DNA of 47,879 nt from positions 1-47,879 of the forward strand of contig NW_026970666.1 of the NCBI RefSeq assembly GCF_963678635.1, given 5' to 3'. The DNA comes from Symsagittifera roscoffensis (taxonomy: Eukaryota > Xenacoelomorpha > Acoela > Convolutidae). This document shows positions 1 through 10,237 of this stretch, in pieces. A program made the position numbers and the translations under genes. Below the pieces are notes generated by a model. It was not told where the DNA came from, searched no databases, and saw only the letters and a program-made list of their open reading frames with translations. Positions within the stretch are counted from its first letter, which is position 1; each line of letters opens with the position of its first letter.

Positions 1-24
1 TCTCAGTGATAGTGACAAAAAAAC

Positions 25-195
25 ATGAAACTTTTTTTTGAAAAATTATCACTCTCAATGATGCCACTCCTAATCGTCATGGTACAAGTCTTACTTGTAC
101 TTGTCCTACTTTTAACTTATCCACAAGTTTGTTGCAAACGTTTCTTTTCTAAAATGAGTCATCCACACAATTCAGATGAAAGAGAACTAAGTTAA
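25..195 (+). CDS. small hydrophobic peptide (56 aa), unrecognised
   Basis: An ATG at 25 opens a 56-codon frame ending at TAA 193-195. The peptide has a short charged N-terminus, one long run of Leu/Val/Met/Ile at about residues 12-30 that would span a membrane, then Cys-Cys and a basic, polar tail. It lies just outside the 5' LTR segment, so it may belong to the tail of an older neighbouring element or be chance coding. The layout (basic start, one membrane span, nearby cysteines) resembles the small peptide at 8912-9103, but I see no clear residue-level match. No family recognised. The bases from 196 to 346 hold nothing I recognise. Confidence 0.2.
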   Translation: MKLFFEKLSLSMMPLLIVMVQVLLVLVLLLTYPQVCCKRFFSKMSHPHNSDERELS

Positions 196-346
196 ACTAT
201 AACACTTCCAACTCAACATTTATCACTGACAAAGGATACTCTTCTATCTGAACAGGCTTAGATTTCAAATTTGGTTGATTCATGATTCAACGAAAAAAGG
301 CTCCCACTGAAACATTTATTAAAAATATTGAAGTTTGTTTTCAAAG

Positions 347-513
347 TGGAACCTGATCTAAACTACATTTTATGATTGGATAAATTAGATATTTTACCAA
401 TGTAAAGTATTTAATATTAACCAATCATGATCCATCTAACTAACAACCCACTTATTTGTAAGTGCTGAAATTACTTGTAATTTCAGCACCAGAGAGATTT
501 GAATTTAACTTAG

Positions 514-519
<6 letters not shown>
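347..519 (+). repeat. 5' LTR, truncated
   Basis: This is the first 173 bp of the LTR, matching 16261-16433 with one mismatch. It starts with TG, as LTRs do. It contains an AT-rich stretch (TATTTAATATT, about 409-419) that could serve as a TATA-like element, and a palindromic CTGAAATTACTTGTAATTTCAG near 465-486. The rest of the LTR seen at the 3' end, including the AATAAA, is missing here, as are the expected primer-binding site and leader. Confidence 0.85.

Positions 520-544
<25 letters not shown>
519..544. repeat. A26 homopolymer joining LTR to gag
   Basis: Twenty-six consecutive A residues sit exactly where the 5' LTR stops matching the 3' LTR (whose next base is G16434) and where gag-like coding begins. 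This may be a real deletion or insertion, or an assembly artefact at a homopolymer. Confidence 0.95.
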
Positions 545-545
545 C

Positions 546-3500
546 TCGAACGATGATACCGCTATCACAGAACAATCAGACTATGTTTGGGACCCCGAAT
601 GGTCTCATCCCGCATTTATAAGCTTCCCACAATCAATCTCAAGTCAAGCAATAAGTACGATATCTTACATAAGAGATTATGTAAGAGTAATACCATTAAC
701 CATTGATGCAACACCATTAAACTATAATACATTTTTGCCCGATACACAAAATAATAGTTTAAACTCTACAGTCATACACAATGAAAACCTCAATGGAACT
801 AGGAATCTTACTCAACAAGATATCCAGACACCATCACACTTCATAAATGAAGAAATTGTACACACAACAACTACACAACAAAGTATTTCACCAATACGTC
901 CAAACTTAACAACACCAAGAAATACAAATCCTTCACAAACACAGGTAACCTTACAATCAACCGTTAAACCTCCGGTTGCCCCTAAATATTCACATATGGA
1001 TTACCAAACATACAGACCCATGACAATACCACCAAAAACACGCAAAACATTCACTAGAAACAACTTTGCAGACCATAATTATAATTATACACATCCATCA
1101 AAAACAAATTATCAACCACGAAGAAATTTCAACCAATATACAAGATCTCGAAATTGGGATAGCCCAATGGCCCAACCTAATTCAGTAAATTTCCAAACAA
1201 ATCCTCCAGAGGATCGCAGTGAAAATTACCCATTTTTTCAACAAAATAAAAATAAAAAACAGACATCTTATCAAATGGATTATTTATCCTCAGATGATGA
1301 TTTCTTACAACCAGACATATTTGCACCATATACTCAAGAATATCGTGGACAAGGAGCACAGAAACTACATACAAATCATAGAATTTTTTCTCCACAACCG
1401 ATAGATACACAAAATCAACAACCAATTCAGCAACAAAATCCAATTAATACACAATCTTTTCAACCAATTCAACAACAAAATCCAATGATTGCACACTCGT
1501 ATCAACCAATACAAATGCAAAATGAAATACCACTCCCATATTACCTTCAACAACATGAAATAACAAGAAACCAACTTTCAAATTTTTCTCAAATGACAAA
1601 TGCAGCAGAATCATTACAAATGACAATGAATCCATACCTTATGGGTGGATCATCAATAACATCAAACAAACCTTTAATGGTTTTCACAGGAACAGACCCT
1701 GAATACTCTGTAGAAGATTATTTAAATGCAGTAACAGCAAACTTGATTTTAAACATTGGACCTGAACCAATTAATACACCACTACATCAAAACTGGATAC
1801 ATCGACGCACAGCGTTGAAACAAACAACCTTAGATGGCGCAGCCCAAAAATGGTTTTCAGTATTACCTCCAGAAATAAAATCAAATTGGAAACGGTTTAC
1901 ACAGGAATTTTCAAAAATGTTTGACTCCGAAAGAAACAAACAACAACAAAGAGTTTTATGTAATGAAATTCGCAGATTACCAAACGAAACCATCAAGCAA
2001 TTAGCAGTACAAATCGAAACACTAGTTCGAAAAGCATATTCACTAAATACACACGACTATAAAAATACAAAGATGACAGAAATCTTAATGATGACCTTAA
2101 CACCACAATTAAGGAAAATAGCAATAAAAAAGAGAGCATCCCATCCTTCTTCAATTCGAGAACCCGATTTAGATTTTCGAAAACTAGTAGACAAATTAGA
2201 ACAAGCAGAAATCACGATGAAACTAGAAGAAACGGAAAATCTGAAATTACAATACGTTAACAGAATTGAAACGACTCCCACTAATATTAATAATATACAG
2301 GAATCAGACACAGACCTTGTTGAAAAAATCACTGAAATACTCAATATTTACGAAAAGAACCCAAACTTTAAAGGCAAACCATCTTTCAAAAAATGGTGTA
2401 ATTATTGCCGACGATACGGACATAGTATTTCTGAATGTAGACAAAAACAGCAAGATAGTCAAAATAAACCTCAAAAATACAAAGAACCAAAAAAATCATT
2501 CTATCAATATATGAAGAAAGATCAAAATCTACCAAACAAAAAGGTATACAGCAACAATAGTTCCGGAAAACCACTTCCGAACAATACAAGTTATACAAGA
2601 AATCAATCCCCATATAACTCAAGTTATAGAGGAAGATCACCAGAACGAAGAAACACGCAAAATTCGTCACAAAATTACTACAATAGACCAAATAGTAGAA
2701 ATAACTACTCCAGATCTAATTCAAACACAACACAGTTTGCTTCTAGATCTAATTCCCAATCAAGAAACAGATACTATCCAAACAATCAATCACGAAATTC
2801 ATCATATAATAGAAATAGAAACTATTCCAATAATCGAAATAGAAGTTATTCAAACAATCGAAATCAATATTATCAAAACAACCGATCAAGAAATAACTCA
2901 TATAACAGACCAAACAGCAATTATCAAAATAGATCGCGAAATAATTCACAAAATCGTTACTCAAGTTATAATAATCGTTATAGAAATTATTCCCAATCAC
3001 CACACCGGAATAATAATCACTATAATAATTCTAATAATCGCCACAGAAGTAGTACACCTAAACATCAAAGACAAATCAATCAAGTACAGTCTAACCCAGA
3101 GACAACATCAGACCCTCCAGGTATTGATGACACAGTAACCGATACGTTACAACTCAATCAAATAAACTGTGCATCATCAGATTCAGAAAGCGACACTGAA
3201 AACACTCTCTCCATCAATATGATAAAAGTCGAAAATGACTATGAATCTGTAATATATGAACAACCTTTTTCATCACACATATATGAAAATCAATCAGAAT
3301 TTCTTCAAAATTATTACACTAAACCTATACATTCCACACCAACGACACAAGAAACTAATAGAATTAACACTATAAATCAACCCTCTGCAAATAATAACAC
3401 AAAATGCTTGAACACAAACCATATCTATCAAAATATACAAAAAGAACAACCCAAAGAAAAAATTTGGACAATACCATTTCTCTTAGAAAGTCCAAGAAAT

Positions 3501-6500
3501 AAAGAATTTCAACCACCAGATCTTGAAATTGATTTTTTAATTGATTCAGGAGCAGAATCAAACATAATAAACATCCCCACATGGAATGAAATAAAAACTT
3601 TACACCCAAAGCTAACACCTCTTGAAACCTCTAGTAAGTTAGCAACAGCACAAGGATCAACATTGATAAACTACGGAAAAATCCAATTATTTCTCCTCCC
3701 CACCAGAACAATGGAGCAAAGCAAAATTTTAAATAAGCCATTTAAACAAATATTCCATATCACTGATATTAAACATAATATCATTGGAATACCATTTATT
3801 TCAAAGTATATACCAACAATTAACATCTTAAATAGTAAAATATTAATCAAAGATAAATATACAAAAACAAAAGACACATCCTTAACATTTTTTCAAAGAT
3901 TAAATAAACAACCACCATTCTTTTCAAAATTTTACCCGATATTTAACCAACAAAGAAAACACTTGAAACCACTATCAGGAAACATCTATAATTTTTCAAT
4001 CAAACAAGTTCACCAATATGATAAAGAACAAAACAAACAAAAATTTTATATGTCAGATTTTGAATTCAAACCTATTCATAAATTTTTCAAAATCACAATC
4101 TCTTCAATAAAATATTTGAAAAACTCGAATTCAGATATTATTTCCTTACATGTCTATAACAACACACCTTACCAGGTAACATTACCTTTAGGACTTTTAG
4201 GCTATTGCGAAACCAACGCTACAATATCACCAATACACGAAAAAGCCTATCGCGTAAATAATATACTTCAATTATTAGATATTTGTCAATCCACAATTCT
4301 TAATGAAGAATTATCTATAAATAACATAATAAGTAATGAAAACAAAAATACGGATTATTTCACAAAAACCCCATATTTCAAACCTACATTCAACATAAGT
4401 AACTACACAGAAGATCAACAGAAATTTTTAACAATGTTTAATTTCCAACATTCACAAATAACACAAGACGAATTCGAAAAGTTAGCCAAACAGCTAATTA
4501 AATATTCATCAGTCTATGCAACATCCAAATTTGATGTTGGCAAAATCAGTTCATCACTACATCTCCCGTTAAAACCAGACGCAGTTTTCAAAAAACAGAG
4601 AGCAAGTAAAGTACCAATTCACTTACATGATAAAGTGAACAGATTACTCGATATTTTAGAACAATACAACATTATATCACCAGTTAATAAAGAAGAACAA
4701 CCAAAAGGCAACACATTTATCAACCCCGTTATCATTCTAGCTAAAGGAGAATCATTAAAAATCGTTCTCGACGCTAGATACCTCAATTCACTCATAGATG
4801 AATCCAAATGTAATTGGCCTATTGAACCAATACAAGTTATTTTAACAAAAATAAACGGCAAATACTTTACAACCGCCGATATGAATAGTGCATACAATCA
4901 AATGCCACTAGATGAACAATCACGACGTCTAACACAATTTGTTATTGGAAACCAACAATATGAATTCAACCGCTTATTCTATGGAATATCCATAGGACCA
5001 GCAGCATTTTCAGCTTTTATGAGCAAAATTTTTAGACCACTAATACTTAAGAAAAACGCAATCACCTATTTAGACGATGTTTTTATGCAATCACAAACAA
5101 AAGAAGAAATGTTCAATGTTTTAGAAAAATATCACCAAATACTTCAGAACGAAAATCTGAAGGCCGCCCCCGATAAATCACACTTCTTTTTGACAAGAGT
5201 TAAATTCTTAGGACATAATATAGAAAGAAAAACAATCACTCCACTGAAATCACGCATTGACGCTATTCAAAAACTTCAACCACCAACAAATAAAAAGAAA
5301 ATCCAAGAATTTCTTGGAATGCTAAATTTTTTAAGCAAATATGTTTATAAAATGCAATTATATCTACGACCATTTTATAACATCCTTAGACAACAAAATA
5401 ATTTTGAATGGAATACAGAACATCAAGCACGATTTGAAGAAATAAAGAAACTTTTAACTGAACAAATTTCAAACACAATTCCAGACCCTAATCAACCATT
5501 TTATGCAATGTGCGATGCTTCGAACTTTGGCATCGGTGCAGCACTATTACAATCACATAATGGTACAAATAAAATGAACCTCATATCAGCAAATTCTCGA
5601 TTATTTACTCAAGCAGAGCTACGACTCTCAACTCTAATGAGAGAATGTACAGCCATAATATATACACTGACAGAATATGAATTTCTGATACTTGGATCAA
5701 AACATCCCACAGTTCTATTCACAGACCATAAACCAATCATCTTTCTTTTTACACAAAAATCTAATCCAAACCACCGAGTTTACAGATTTCAACTAATTCT
5801 AATGAAATTTCCAAACTTACATATAGTTTGGACTGCAGGAAAAAATCTTGCGTTACCAGACACCTTAAGTCGAAATACGCCACCTGAATTATTTACACGA
5901 AAAACAACAGTTGAAATACCAAAAAACATAAAATTCTACCTTGCAGAAAACGAAACATCACCCCGATTGGAATGCAAATATGCAGTAAAAACTGACGTTG
6001 AACAATCACAAATAAATAGTTTACAACATTTCCCACTTTATTTAGATTGTCAAAATAATCACTATGAAGTTGATCTACTTGGAACATCAACTTTTAAACC
6101 AATCCCATATTCTCAATGGATAAAAAATAACACCCAACAAAAACGAACAAAACAACACCCACCTAAGAAAGACCATTTTCCACTAATTGAAAAAGAAAAT
6201 TTAACTGATAAAATAAATTTATCAGGACCACAAACAAACGATTCAAAATACACAATAAATCAAGTTTTTGACCTCCACGACCCACTTGATACAATACCCT
6301 TATCTAAATTCGAAATTGAAAACATTTTTCTCCCTCCAACAGAAACAATTACAATTTCAACACTAAAACAATATCAAAATCTTGACCCAATAATTCGACA
6401 ACTAAAATCATGGCACAAATATAAAACTAAACCTATCAAGGCAGATTCAACCATTCTAGGCAACAAAACACTCCTCCGATACTTTCGCAAATTTAATAAC

Positions 6501-7487
6501 ACAACAATTAATGAAACTACAGACCTTTTAGAGTATAACTTAAATGAATCTACAGTCCCCTGTCTCCCTTTAAGTATGATTCTCATAGCTTTTAATATTT
6601 CACATACACAAAATATTAAAGGACACTCTGGATCAGAAAAAACATATTCAAACTTTATACAAAACTTTTACTTCCCAAATGCACCAATTTGGATAAAAGT
6701 ACTATGCAATGATTGTATAATATGTCAACTAAATAAACCTTACCCAAATCAAAAACAAATAGCACAAAAACAAGATTTTAAAGGACAAAGCTTGTACTTT
6801 AATCATCGTATCTCATTTGATACTAAAGGCCCAATTTCACCCTCATCAGAAGGAAATTCCTATATTATGGTAATTGTTGACGCATTTACACATTATGTAG
6901 CACTTAACCCAGTACCACATTGTAACGCTTATTATGCGTATACAACGCTTTATGAACACTGGATAGCAAAATTTGGACTACCAGAAATTTTAGTCACAGA
7001 CAACGGTACAGAATTCATAAATAATGAAATTATCACACTATGTCATTTATATAACATTAAACACAAACCACGTACATCTCATGCACCTTGGACAAACGGC
7101 TTAGTCGAAGGTATGAACCGTTCATTACAAGAATATCTTAGATGTATCATCAACGGAAATGATACAAGATATACCGAATGGTCAGCAGATGTAAAATTAT
7201 TTCCCTTAGCATATAATTCACAAATCACAACAACTCTAGGAATGTCACCATATGAAATGGTTTTTAACCAAAAGCCACGCAAACCAATAATGTTTACAGC
7301 AAATTCTCATAAAAACGCACAAGGTTATTGTCAACCAAATAAAGACTCAATTTGTTATAACCTACCTTTACATACACACGATGAAGATCATTTTCATCAC
7401 CCACAAATTCTTAAATTAGCCTCCGGTACACACACCGAATGGATTCTAAATAGAGATAAAAAACACAATGAAATTATCAAAAAGTAA
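546..7487 (+). CDS. Gag-Pol polyprotein (capsid, CCHC, PR, RT, RNase H, IN)
   Basis: One frame of about 2,310 codons encodes a fused Gag-Pol. Counting residues from nt 462, the N-terminal ~400 are Pro/Thr/Asn/Gln-rich and include near-tandem QPIQQQNP repeats. A retrotransposon-gag-like helical region follows at about 400-600, then a zinc knuckle CX2CX4HX4C at 646-659 and an Arg/Asn/Ser/Tyr low-complexity tract. Protease shows D-S-G-A at D1028. RT spans about 1385-1590 with Y-L-D-D at 1536-1539. RNase H has its first Asp at 1685. Integrase has an HHCC finger from H2048/H2055 and the triad D2120, D2180, E2216, exactly DD35E. The frame is open through the LTR and A-run, but the first in-frame ATG is at 996, so the true start is lost or supplied by splicing. 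The frame stops at 7485-7487, before the integrase tail, which continues in another frame. Confidence 0.93.
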   Translation, partial: SNDDTAITEQSDYVWDPEWSHPAFISFPQSISSQAISTISYIRDYVRVIPLTIDATPLNYNTFLPDTQNNSLNSTVIHNENLNGTRNLTQQDIQTPSHFINEEIVHTTTTQQSISPIRPNLTTPRNTNPSQTQVTLQSTVKPPVAPKYSHMDYQTYRPMTIPPKTRKTFTRNNFADHNYNYTHPSKTNYQPRRNFNQYTRSRNWDSPMAQPNSVNFQTNPPEDRSENYPFFQQNKNKKQTSYQMDYLSSDDDFLQPDIFAPYTQEYRGQGAQKLHTNHRIFSPQPIDTQNQQPIQQQNPINTQSFQPIQQQNPMIAHSYQPIQMQNEIPLPYYLQQHEITRNQLSNFSQMTNAAESLQMTMNPYLMGGSSITSNKPLMVFTGTDPEYSVEDYLNAVTANLILNIGPEPINTPLHQNWIHRRTALKQTTLDGAAQKWFSVLPPEIKSNWKRFTQEFSKMFDSERNKQQQRVLCNEIRRLPNETIKQLAVQIETLVRKAYSLNTHDYKNTKMTEILMMTLTPQLRKIAIKKRASHPSSIREPDLDFRKLVDKLEQAEITMKLEETENLKLQYVNRIETTPTNINNIQESDTDLVEKITEILNIYEKNPNFKGKPSFKKWCNYCRRYGHSISECRQKQQDSQNKPQKYKEPKKSFYQYMKKDQNLPNKKVYSNNSSGKPLPNNTSYTRNQSPYNSSYRGRSPERRNTQNSSQNYYNRPNSRNNYSRSNSNTTQFASRSNSQSRNRYYPNNQSRNSSYNRNRNYSNNRNRSYSNNRNQYYQNNRSRNNSYNRPNSNYQNRSRNNSQNRYSSYNNRYRNYSQSPHRNNNHYNNSNNRHRSSTPKHQRQINQVQSNPETTSDPPGIDDTVTDTLQLNQINCASSDSESDTENTLSINMIKVENDYESVIYEQPFSSHIYENQSEFLQNYYTKPIHSTPTTQETNRINTINQPSANNNTKCLNTNHIYQNIQKEQPKEKIWTIPFLLESPRNKEFQPPDLEIDFLIDSGAESNIINIPTWNEIKTLHPKLTPLETSSKLATAQGSTLINYGKIQLFLLPTRTMEQSKILNKPFKQIFHITDIKHNIIGIPFISKYIPTINILNSKILIKDKYTKTKDTSLTFFQRLNKQPPFFSKFYPIFNQQRKHLKPLSGNIYNFSIKQVHQYDKEQNKQKFYMSDFEFKPIHKFFKITISSIKYLKNSNSDIISLHVYNNTPYQVTLPLGLLGYCETNATISPIHEKAYRVNNILQLLDICQSTILNEELSINNIISNENKNTDYFTKTPYFKPTFNISNYTEDQQKFLTMFNFQHSQITQDEFEKLAKQLIKYSSVYATSKFDVGKISSSLHLPLKPDAVFKKQRASKVPIHLHDKVNRLLDILEQYNIISPVNKEEQPKGNTFINPVIILAKGESLKIVLDARYLNSLIDESKCNWPIEPIQVILTKINGKYFTTADMNSAYNQMPLDEQSRRLTQFVIGNQQYEFNRLFYGISIGPAAFSAFMSKIFRPLILKKNAITYLDDVFMQSQTKEEMFNVLEKYHQILQNENLKAAPDKSHFFLTRVKFLGHNIERKTITPLKSRIDAIQKLQPPTNKKKIQEFLGMLNFLSKYVYKMQLYLRPFYNILRQQNNFEWNTEHQARFEEIKKLLTEQISNTIPDPNQPFYAMCDASNFGIGAALLQSHNGTNKMNLISANSRLFTQAELRLSTLMRECTAIIYTLTEYEFLILGSKHPTVLFTDHKPIIFLFTQKSNPNHRVYRFQLILMKFPNLHIVWTAGKNLALPDTLSRNTPPELFTRKTTVEIPKNIKFYLAENETSPRLECKYAVKTDVEQSQINSLQHFPLYLDCQNNHYEVDLLGTSTFKPIPYSQWIKNNTQQKRTKQHPPKKDHFPLIEKENLTDKINLSGPQTNDSKYTINQVFDLHDPLDTIPLSKFEIENIFLPPTETITISTLKQYQNLDPIIRQLKSWHKYKTKPIKADSTILGNKTLLRYFRKFNNTTINETTDLLEYNLNESTVPCLPLSMILIAFNISHTQNIKGHSGSEKTYSNFIQNFYFPNAPIWIKVLCNDCIICQLNKPYPNQKQIAQKQDFKGQSLYFNHRISFDTKGPISPSSEGNSYIMVIVDAFTHYVALNPVPHCNAYYAYTTLYEHWIAKFGLPEILVTDNGTEFINNEIITLCHLYNIKHKPRTSHAPWTNGLVEGMNRSLQEYLRCIINGNDTRYTEWSADVKLFPLAYNSQITTTLGMSPYEMVFNQKPRKPIMFTANSHKNAQGYCQPNKDSICYNLPLHTHDEDHFHHPQILKLASGTHTEWILNRDKKHNEIIKK

Positions 7488-8092
7488 CAAAAAAGTTATT
7501 ACAAAGACGAAACATTAATGAACAAATAAATTCACGTTTTAAACCAGCCTCCGATTTAAAAATTGGAACATTTGTTTTAATACCTAATTTCACTACTCAA
7601 AAAGGAATTTCTAAAAAATTACAACCCCTTCGTAAAGGACCATACCAAATAATTGCAAGACCCACTGATGTCACATATAAAATCACCGACTCAGACAAAA
7701 AAGAAATAGTTCAGCACCGAAACAACCTATTACCTTATTACCCAAAAGAATACGCACTCCGCGAATTAACTCAATTATATTCTTTCACAGGTTTAAAAAT
7801 TATTCAAAATAACCCACATCCGAAAAACACAGAACAAAATGATAACCCCACCGATAATCAAAACACAAAATCAACCGCCACCAAAAACAATACAAAAAAA
7901 ATAAACCAAAATACATCCCCAAAAGAAAGGAAAAATAGAAAAATGACTGAACAAATAATAATCCAAGAACAAATCGACAAATCAGAACATAGAAAATCAA
8001 CACGACTTCGAAATCAACCACGTAAAGATTATAAAATATTCATCCCCCAATCTAAAATATTAAAGAAAGTGGAATTTCAAAAGCAATTTTAA
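7472..8092 (+). CDS. integrase C-terminal tail (GPY/F-like) in shifted frame
   Basis: Frame 2 is open from 7472 to TAA 8090-8092 and has no usable start of its own. It overlaps the end of the Gag-Pol frame by 16 nt and reads as its natural continuation: a lysine-rich linker, then a small beta-rich module with L-R-K-G-P-Y-Q-I and V-T-Y-K-I, as in the GPY/F module of Ty3/gypsy integrases, then a basic, Asn/Lys/Thr-rich tail of about 100 residues. The change needed is -1 (equivalently +2), and the overlap contains AAAAA at 7479-7483. It could be a one-base indel, a sequencing error in a homopolymer, or programmed frameshifting. The site is not a canonical X XXY YYZ heptamer, so I favour an indel. 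Confidence 0.8.
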   Translation, partial: NYQKVTKKLLQRRNINEQINSRFKPASDLKIGTFVLIPNFTTQKGISKKLQPLRKGPYQIIARPTDVTYKITDSDKKEIVQHRNNLLPYYPKEYALRELTQLYSFTGLKIIQNNPHPKNTEQNDNPTDNQNTKSTATKNNTKKINQNTSPKERKNRKMTEQIIIQEQIDKSEHRKSTRLRNQPRKDYKIFIPQSKILKKVEFQKQF

Positions 8093-8911
8093 CTTTATAC
8101 TTCACAGTCTTGAAACCTCTGAAACATTTTCAATCTTCATTTTTCAAAATAACATGCTGACAAACACGCAATAATTCTAGTTCACATTAGACCAATAGGA
8201 TTCATCCAATCCGTCATTCTCTCTAGCTCAAACTAAGATCAATTGGACGAATCATATAAAACTCCAGGCATATCTATAACTAAAACTTTACGAACTCCAG
8301 GTCAAAAATAAGCAAACCACTCCAACTTGACAACTAAAATAAATATCACCATAATCCCATACCCCTCCTTTATCTAATAACCCAAAGATCAACAATATTT
8401 CCCCAACTCAGACCACAAATACCCCCCAAACAAATTTGTTAACTTAGCCTAAAGTACAAAAATGAACATTTTAATTAGCCTAAAGTACAAAAATCTCACC
8501 ATACCCCGGATCATTTGACAAACAAAAATAAAGAAAAAGACGACCTCCCGATCACCATAAAAATTGCCCCCAACAATTTTTTACAAAACTCAACCCACTT
8601 GTCAAAAAACTAATAAATAATCCGACCACACTTGAAAATTGCCCCAAACAACAAAAAATCTACGACCAAGAAGTCATTTCTTAAATGCTCTTCTATCAAA
8701 CAGTCACTAAAATTTTCATAAACCTCAAACAATTTTTTACGATATTTGCAACTTTTATAATAATTCTTTTCGATATACTTGAATCTTTTCTAATAATCTT
8801 AATCATTTTTTGTAACATTTTTTAAATTTTCTACACTATATTCGAACTATTTCTCCAACTTTCAAAAACCCTTGATTATATCCACAGGTACGAATTATAT
8901 AACTTGTCTAA
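8093..8911 (+). other. non-coding junction between pol and the 3' gene cluster
   Basis: About 820 bp with no long frame on either strand. It keeps the A/C-rich, G-poor bias of the element. A 20-bp direct repeat (TTAGCCTAAAGTACAAAAAT) lies at 8444-8463 and 8475-8494. A splice-donor-like CAG/GTACGA lies at 8885-8893 just upstream of the small membrane-peptide gene. This is where a promoter or splice signals for the downstream genes would be expected, but none can be assigned firmly. Confidence 0.6.
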
Positions 8912-9103
8912 ATGATACGAACAATTTTCAGTAGAACTGAAATTTTTTTATTGTTTGTAATTTTCATAACATTTTTATCATCCCTCATTTTGACCATATG
9001 TAAATGTATAAAGAAAACAATCCTCACATTTGCCCTCGCAACGATCCTTCTAATTCTTTTTTTGGAAGAATATTATAATAAACAAACTTTTCCACTGAAG
9101 TAA
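8912..9103 (+). CDS. small two-span membrane peptide (63 aa), unrecognised
   Basis: ATG at 8912 opens 63 codons ending at TAA 9101-9103. The peptide is strongly hydrophobic in two stretches (about residues 11-30 and 37-51) separated by a short segment C-K-C-I-K-K, so it would be a membrane protein. An ATTTTCAG acceptor-like sequence lies inside it at 8924-8931. A second TAA follows immediately (9104-9106), and the long methionine-less frame then continues in the same reading frame. It could be an independent small gene, a leader peptide controlling the next frame, or an N-terminal anchor joined to it by readthrough or splicing. No family recognised. Confidence 0.4.
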   Translation: MIRTIFSRTEIFLLFVIFITFLSSLILTICKCIKKTILTFALATILLILFLEEYYNKQTFPLK

Positions 9104-9106
9104 TAA

Positions 9107-10237
9107 ATCAAACACCTATCAAAAATTGCTACCCAACAGTCACAAAGTCAGTCTTCACCGACATCATCCCAAGATAACCCAACAACACCTTCAACCACTC
9201 AAAACCCTCAAACATCTACACGAATTTCCTTTCAAGATAACCCATACACTTTTGAAGAACGACACGCTCGTTTATCTGAACCACTAGAACCAATTCAACG
9301 ACAAGCACCCCTAAGTGAACCAACATATAACCTATACCCAACACTACCACAAGAACTAAGTAGAATACGACACGTTAGTCAGAACCAAAACACAACAGAA
9401 ATAAATAGACAAATTATACATCCTCGACGAAATCGAAATTTTCAAACTCCCCGAGTTCATTTTGAAATACCTCAATCACCATCACAAAGCACTCCAGAAA
9501 ATCCCACTGGTAATACACCAGAAACCCCCACACTTTTTTCACAACGAAGCACTTCAAGCCTACCCTCAGATTACTTAGGTTCAACACCAACATCTGAACA
9601 AATACGTGAAAATCCTTTCAACCCCTCAAACCAAACATCACGACTACCATATTGGACAACACATTCCTTCACACAAGGTGAACCAAATTTAATCAATGAC
9701 CCCATAGACATTTCTTCAGATACAACATCTTCATCACTACCCGAAACATTATCACTTCCATCAACACCATCAATTAGTCAAATTTCACCGACACCTTTTA
9801 ACTTAAATTTTCCAAACAATCTCGACGCAAGATACCGAGAACAATCATCAACAAATATTCCTTTAAGATTAGATTGGAATACATTTACAGCACCTCCACC
9901 ATTATTTGGACAACATCTAGAAAGTAACCGCCTTCATAACTGGGCACTTAATAGATTACAATATCGCCAAGATATTCACGACGATATCCGTGATCACAAT
10001 ATCCAAATACTCCAACAAAACAGTTTACAATTAAAGTTTGAAATCACAGTTAAGTTAAATAACATTACTCAACATCCCTACCCATTAAACCCACCAAACA
10101 TAACAGCTCAATCACTACCACCACCGTTTATAACTACTGAAGTAATATATAAATACGACAGATATACCAAAAACACAATTGGTTACATTACATTTTATAA
10201 CCCATACTCAGGATTATCATACACATGTATATTCTAA
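9107..10237 (+). CDS. ORF X: 376-codon open frame without any ATG
   Basis: The frame runs from the codon after a tandem TAA-TAA (9101-9106) to TAA 10235-10237 with no stop and, on my reading, no in-frame ATG. The first ~240 residues are rich in Pro, Ser, Thr, Gln and Asn and look disordered. The last ~135 look folded, with W, F, Y and alternating hydrophobic residues (around L-R-L-D-W-N-T-F) and a C-terminal S-Y-T-C-I-F. Its last 13 nt overlap the start of the envelope-like gene. Such length without stops in AT-rich DNA, plus protein-like composition, argues it is translated. Initiation would need splicing from an upstream exon, readthrough of the double stop, or a non-AUG start. I recognise no family. 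By position it could be a matrix or adaptor-like virion protein, but that is a guess. Confidence 0.65.
   Translation: MKHLSKIATQQSQSQSSPTSSQDNPTTPSTTQNPQTSTRISFQDNPYTFEERHARLSEPLEPIQRQAPLSEPTYNLYPTLPQELSRIRHVSQNQNTTEINRQIIHPRRNRNFQTPRVHFEIPQSPSQSTPENPTGNTPETPTLFSQRSTSSLPSDYLGSTPTSEQIRENPFNPSNQTSRLPYWTTHSFTQGEPNLINDPIDISSDTTSSSLPETLSLPSTPSISQISPTPFNLNFPNNLDARYREQSSTNIPLRLDWNTFTAPPPLFGQHLESNRLHNWALNRLQYRQDIHDDIRDHNIQILQQNSLQLKFEITVKLNNITQHPYPLNPPNITAQSLPPPFITTEVIYKYDRYTKNTIGYITFYNPYSGLSYTCIF

Noticed and set aside
462-545. Gag-Pol frame starting at GTG 462 with a Lys-rich N-terminus
   Set aside because: These codons are LTR sequence followed by the A-run, which reads as polylysine. They match the non-coding 3' LTR, so the N-terminal residues are an artefact of an open frame.
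7479-7486. Programmed -1 frameshift heptamer
   Set aside because: The sequence before the stop is C AAA AAG, which does not satisfy X XXY YYZ. An indel is more likely, although slippage on A5 cannot be excluded.
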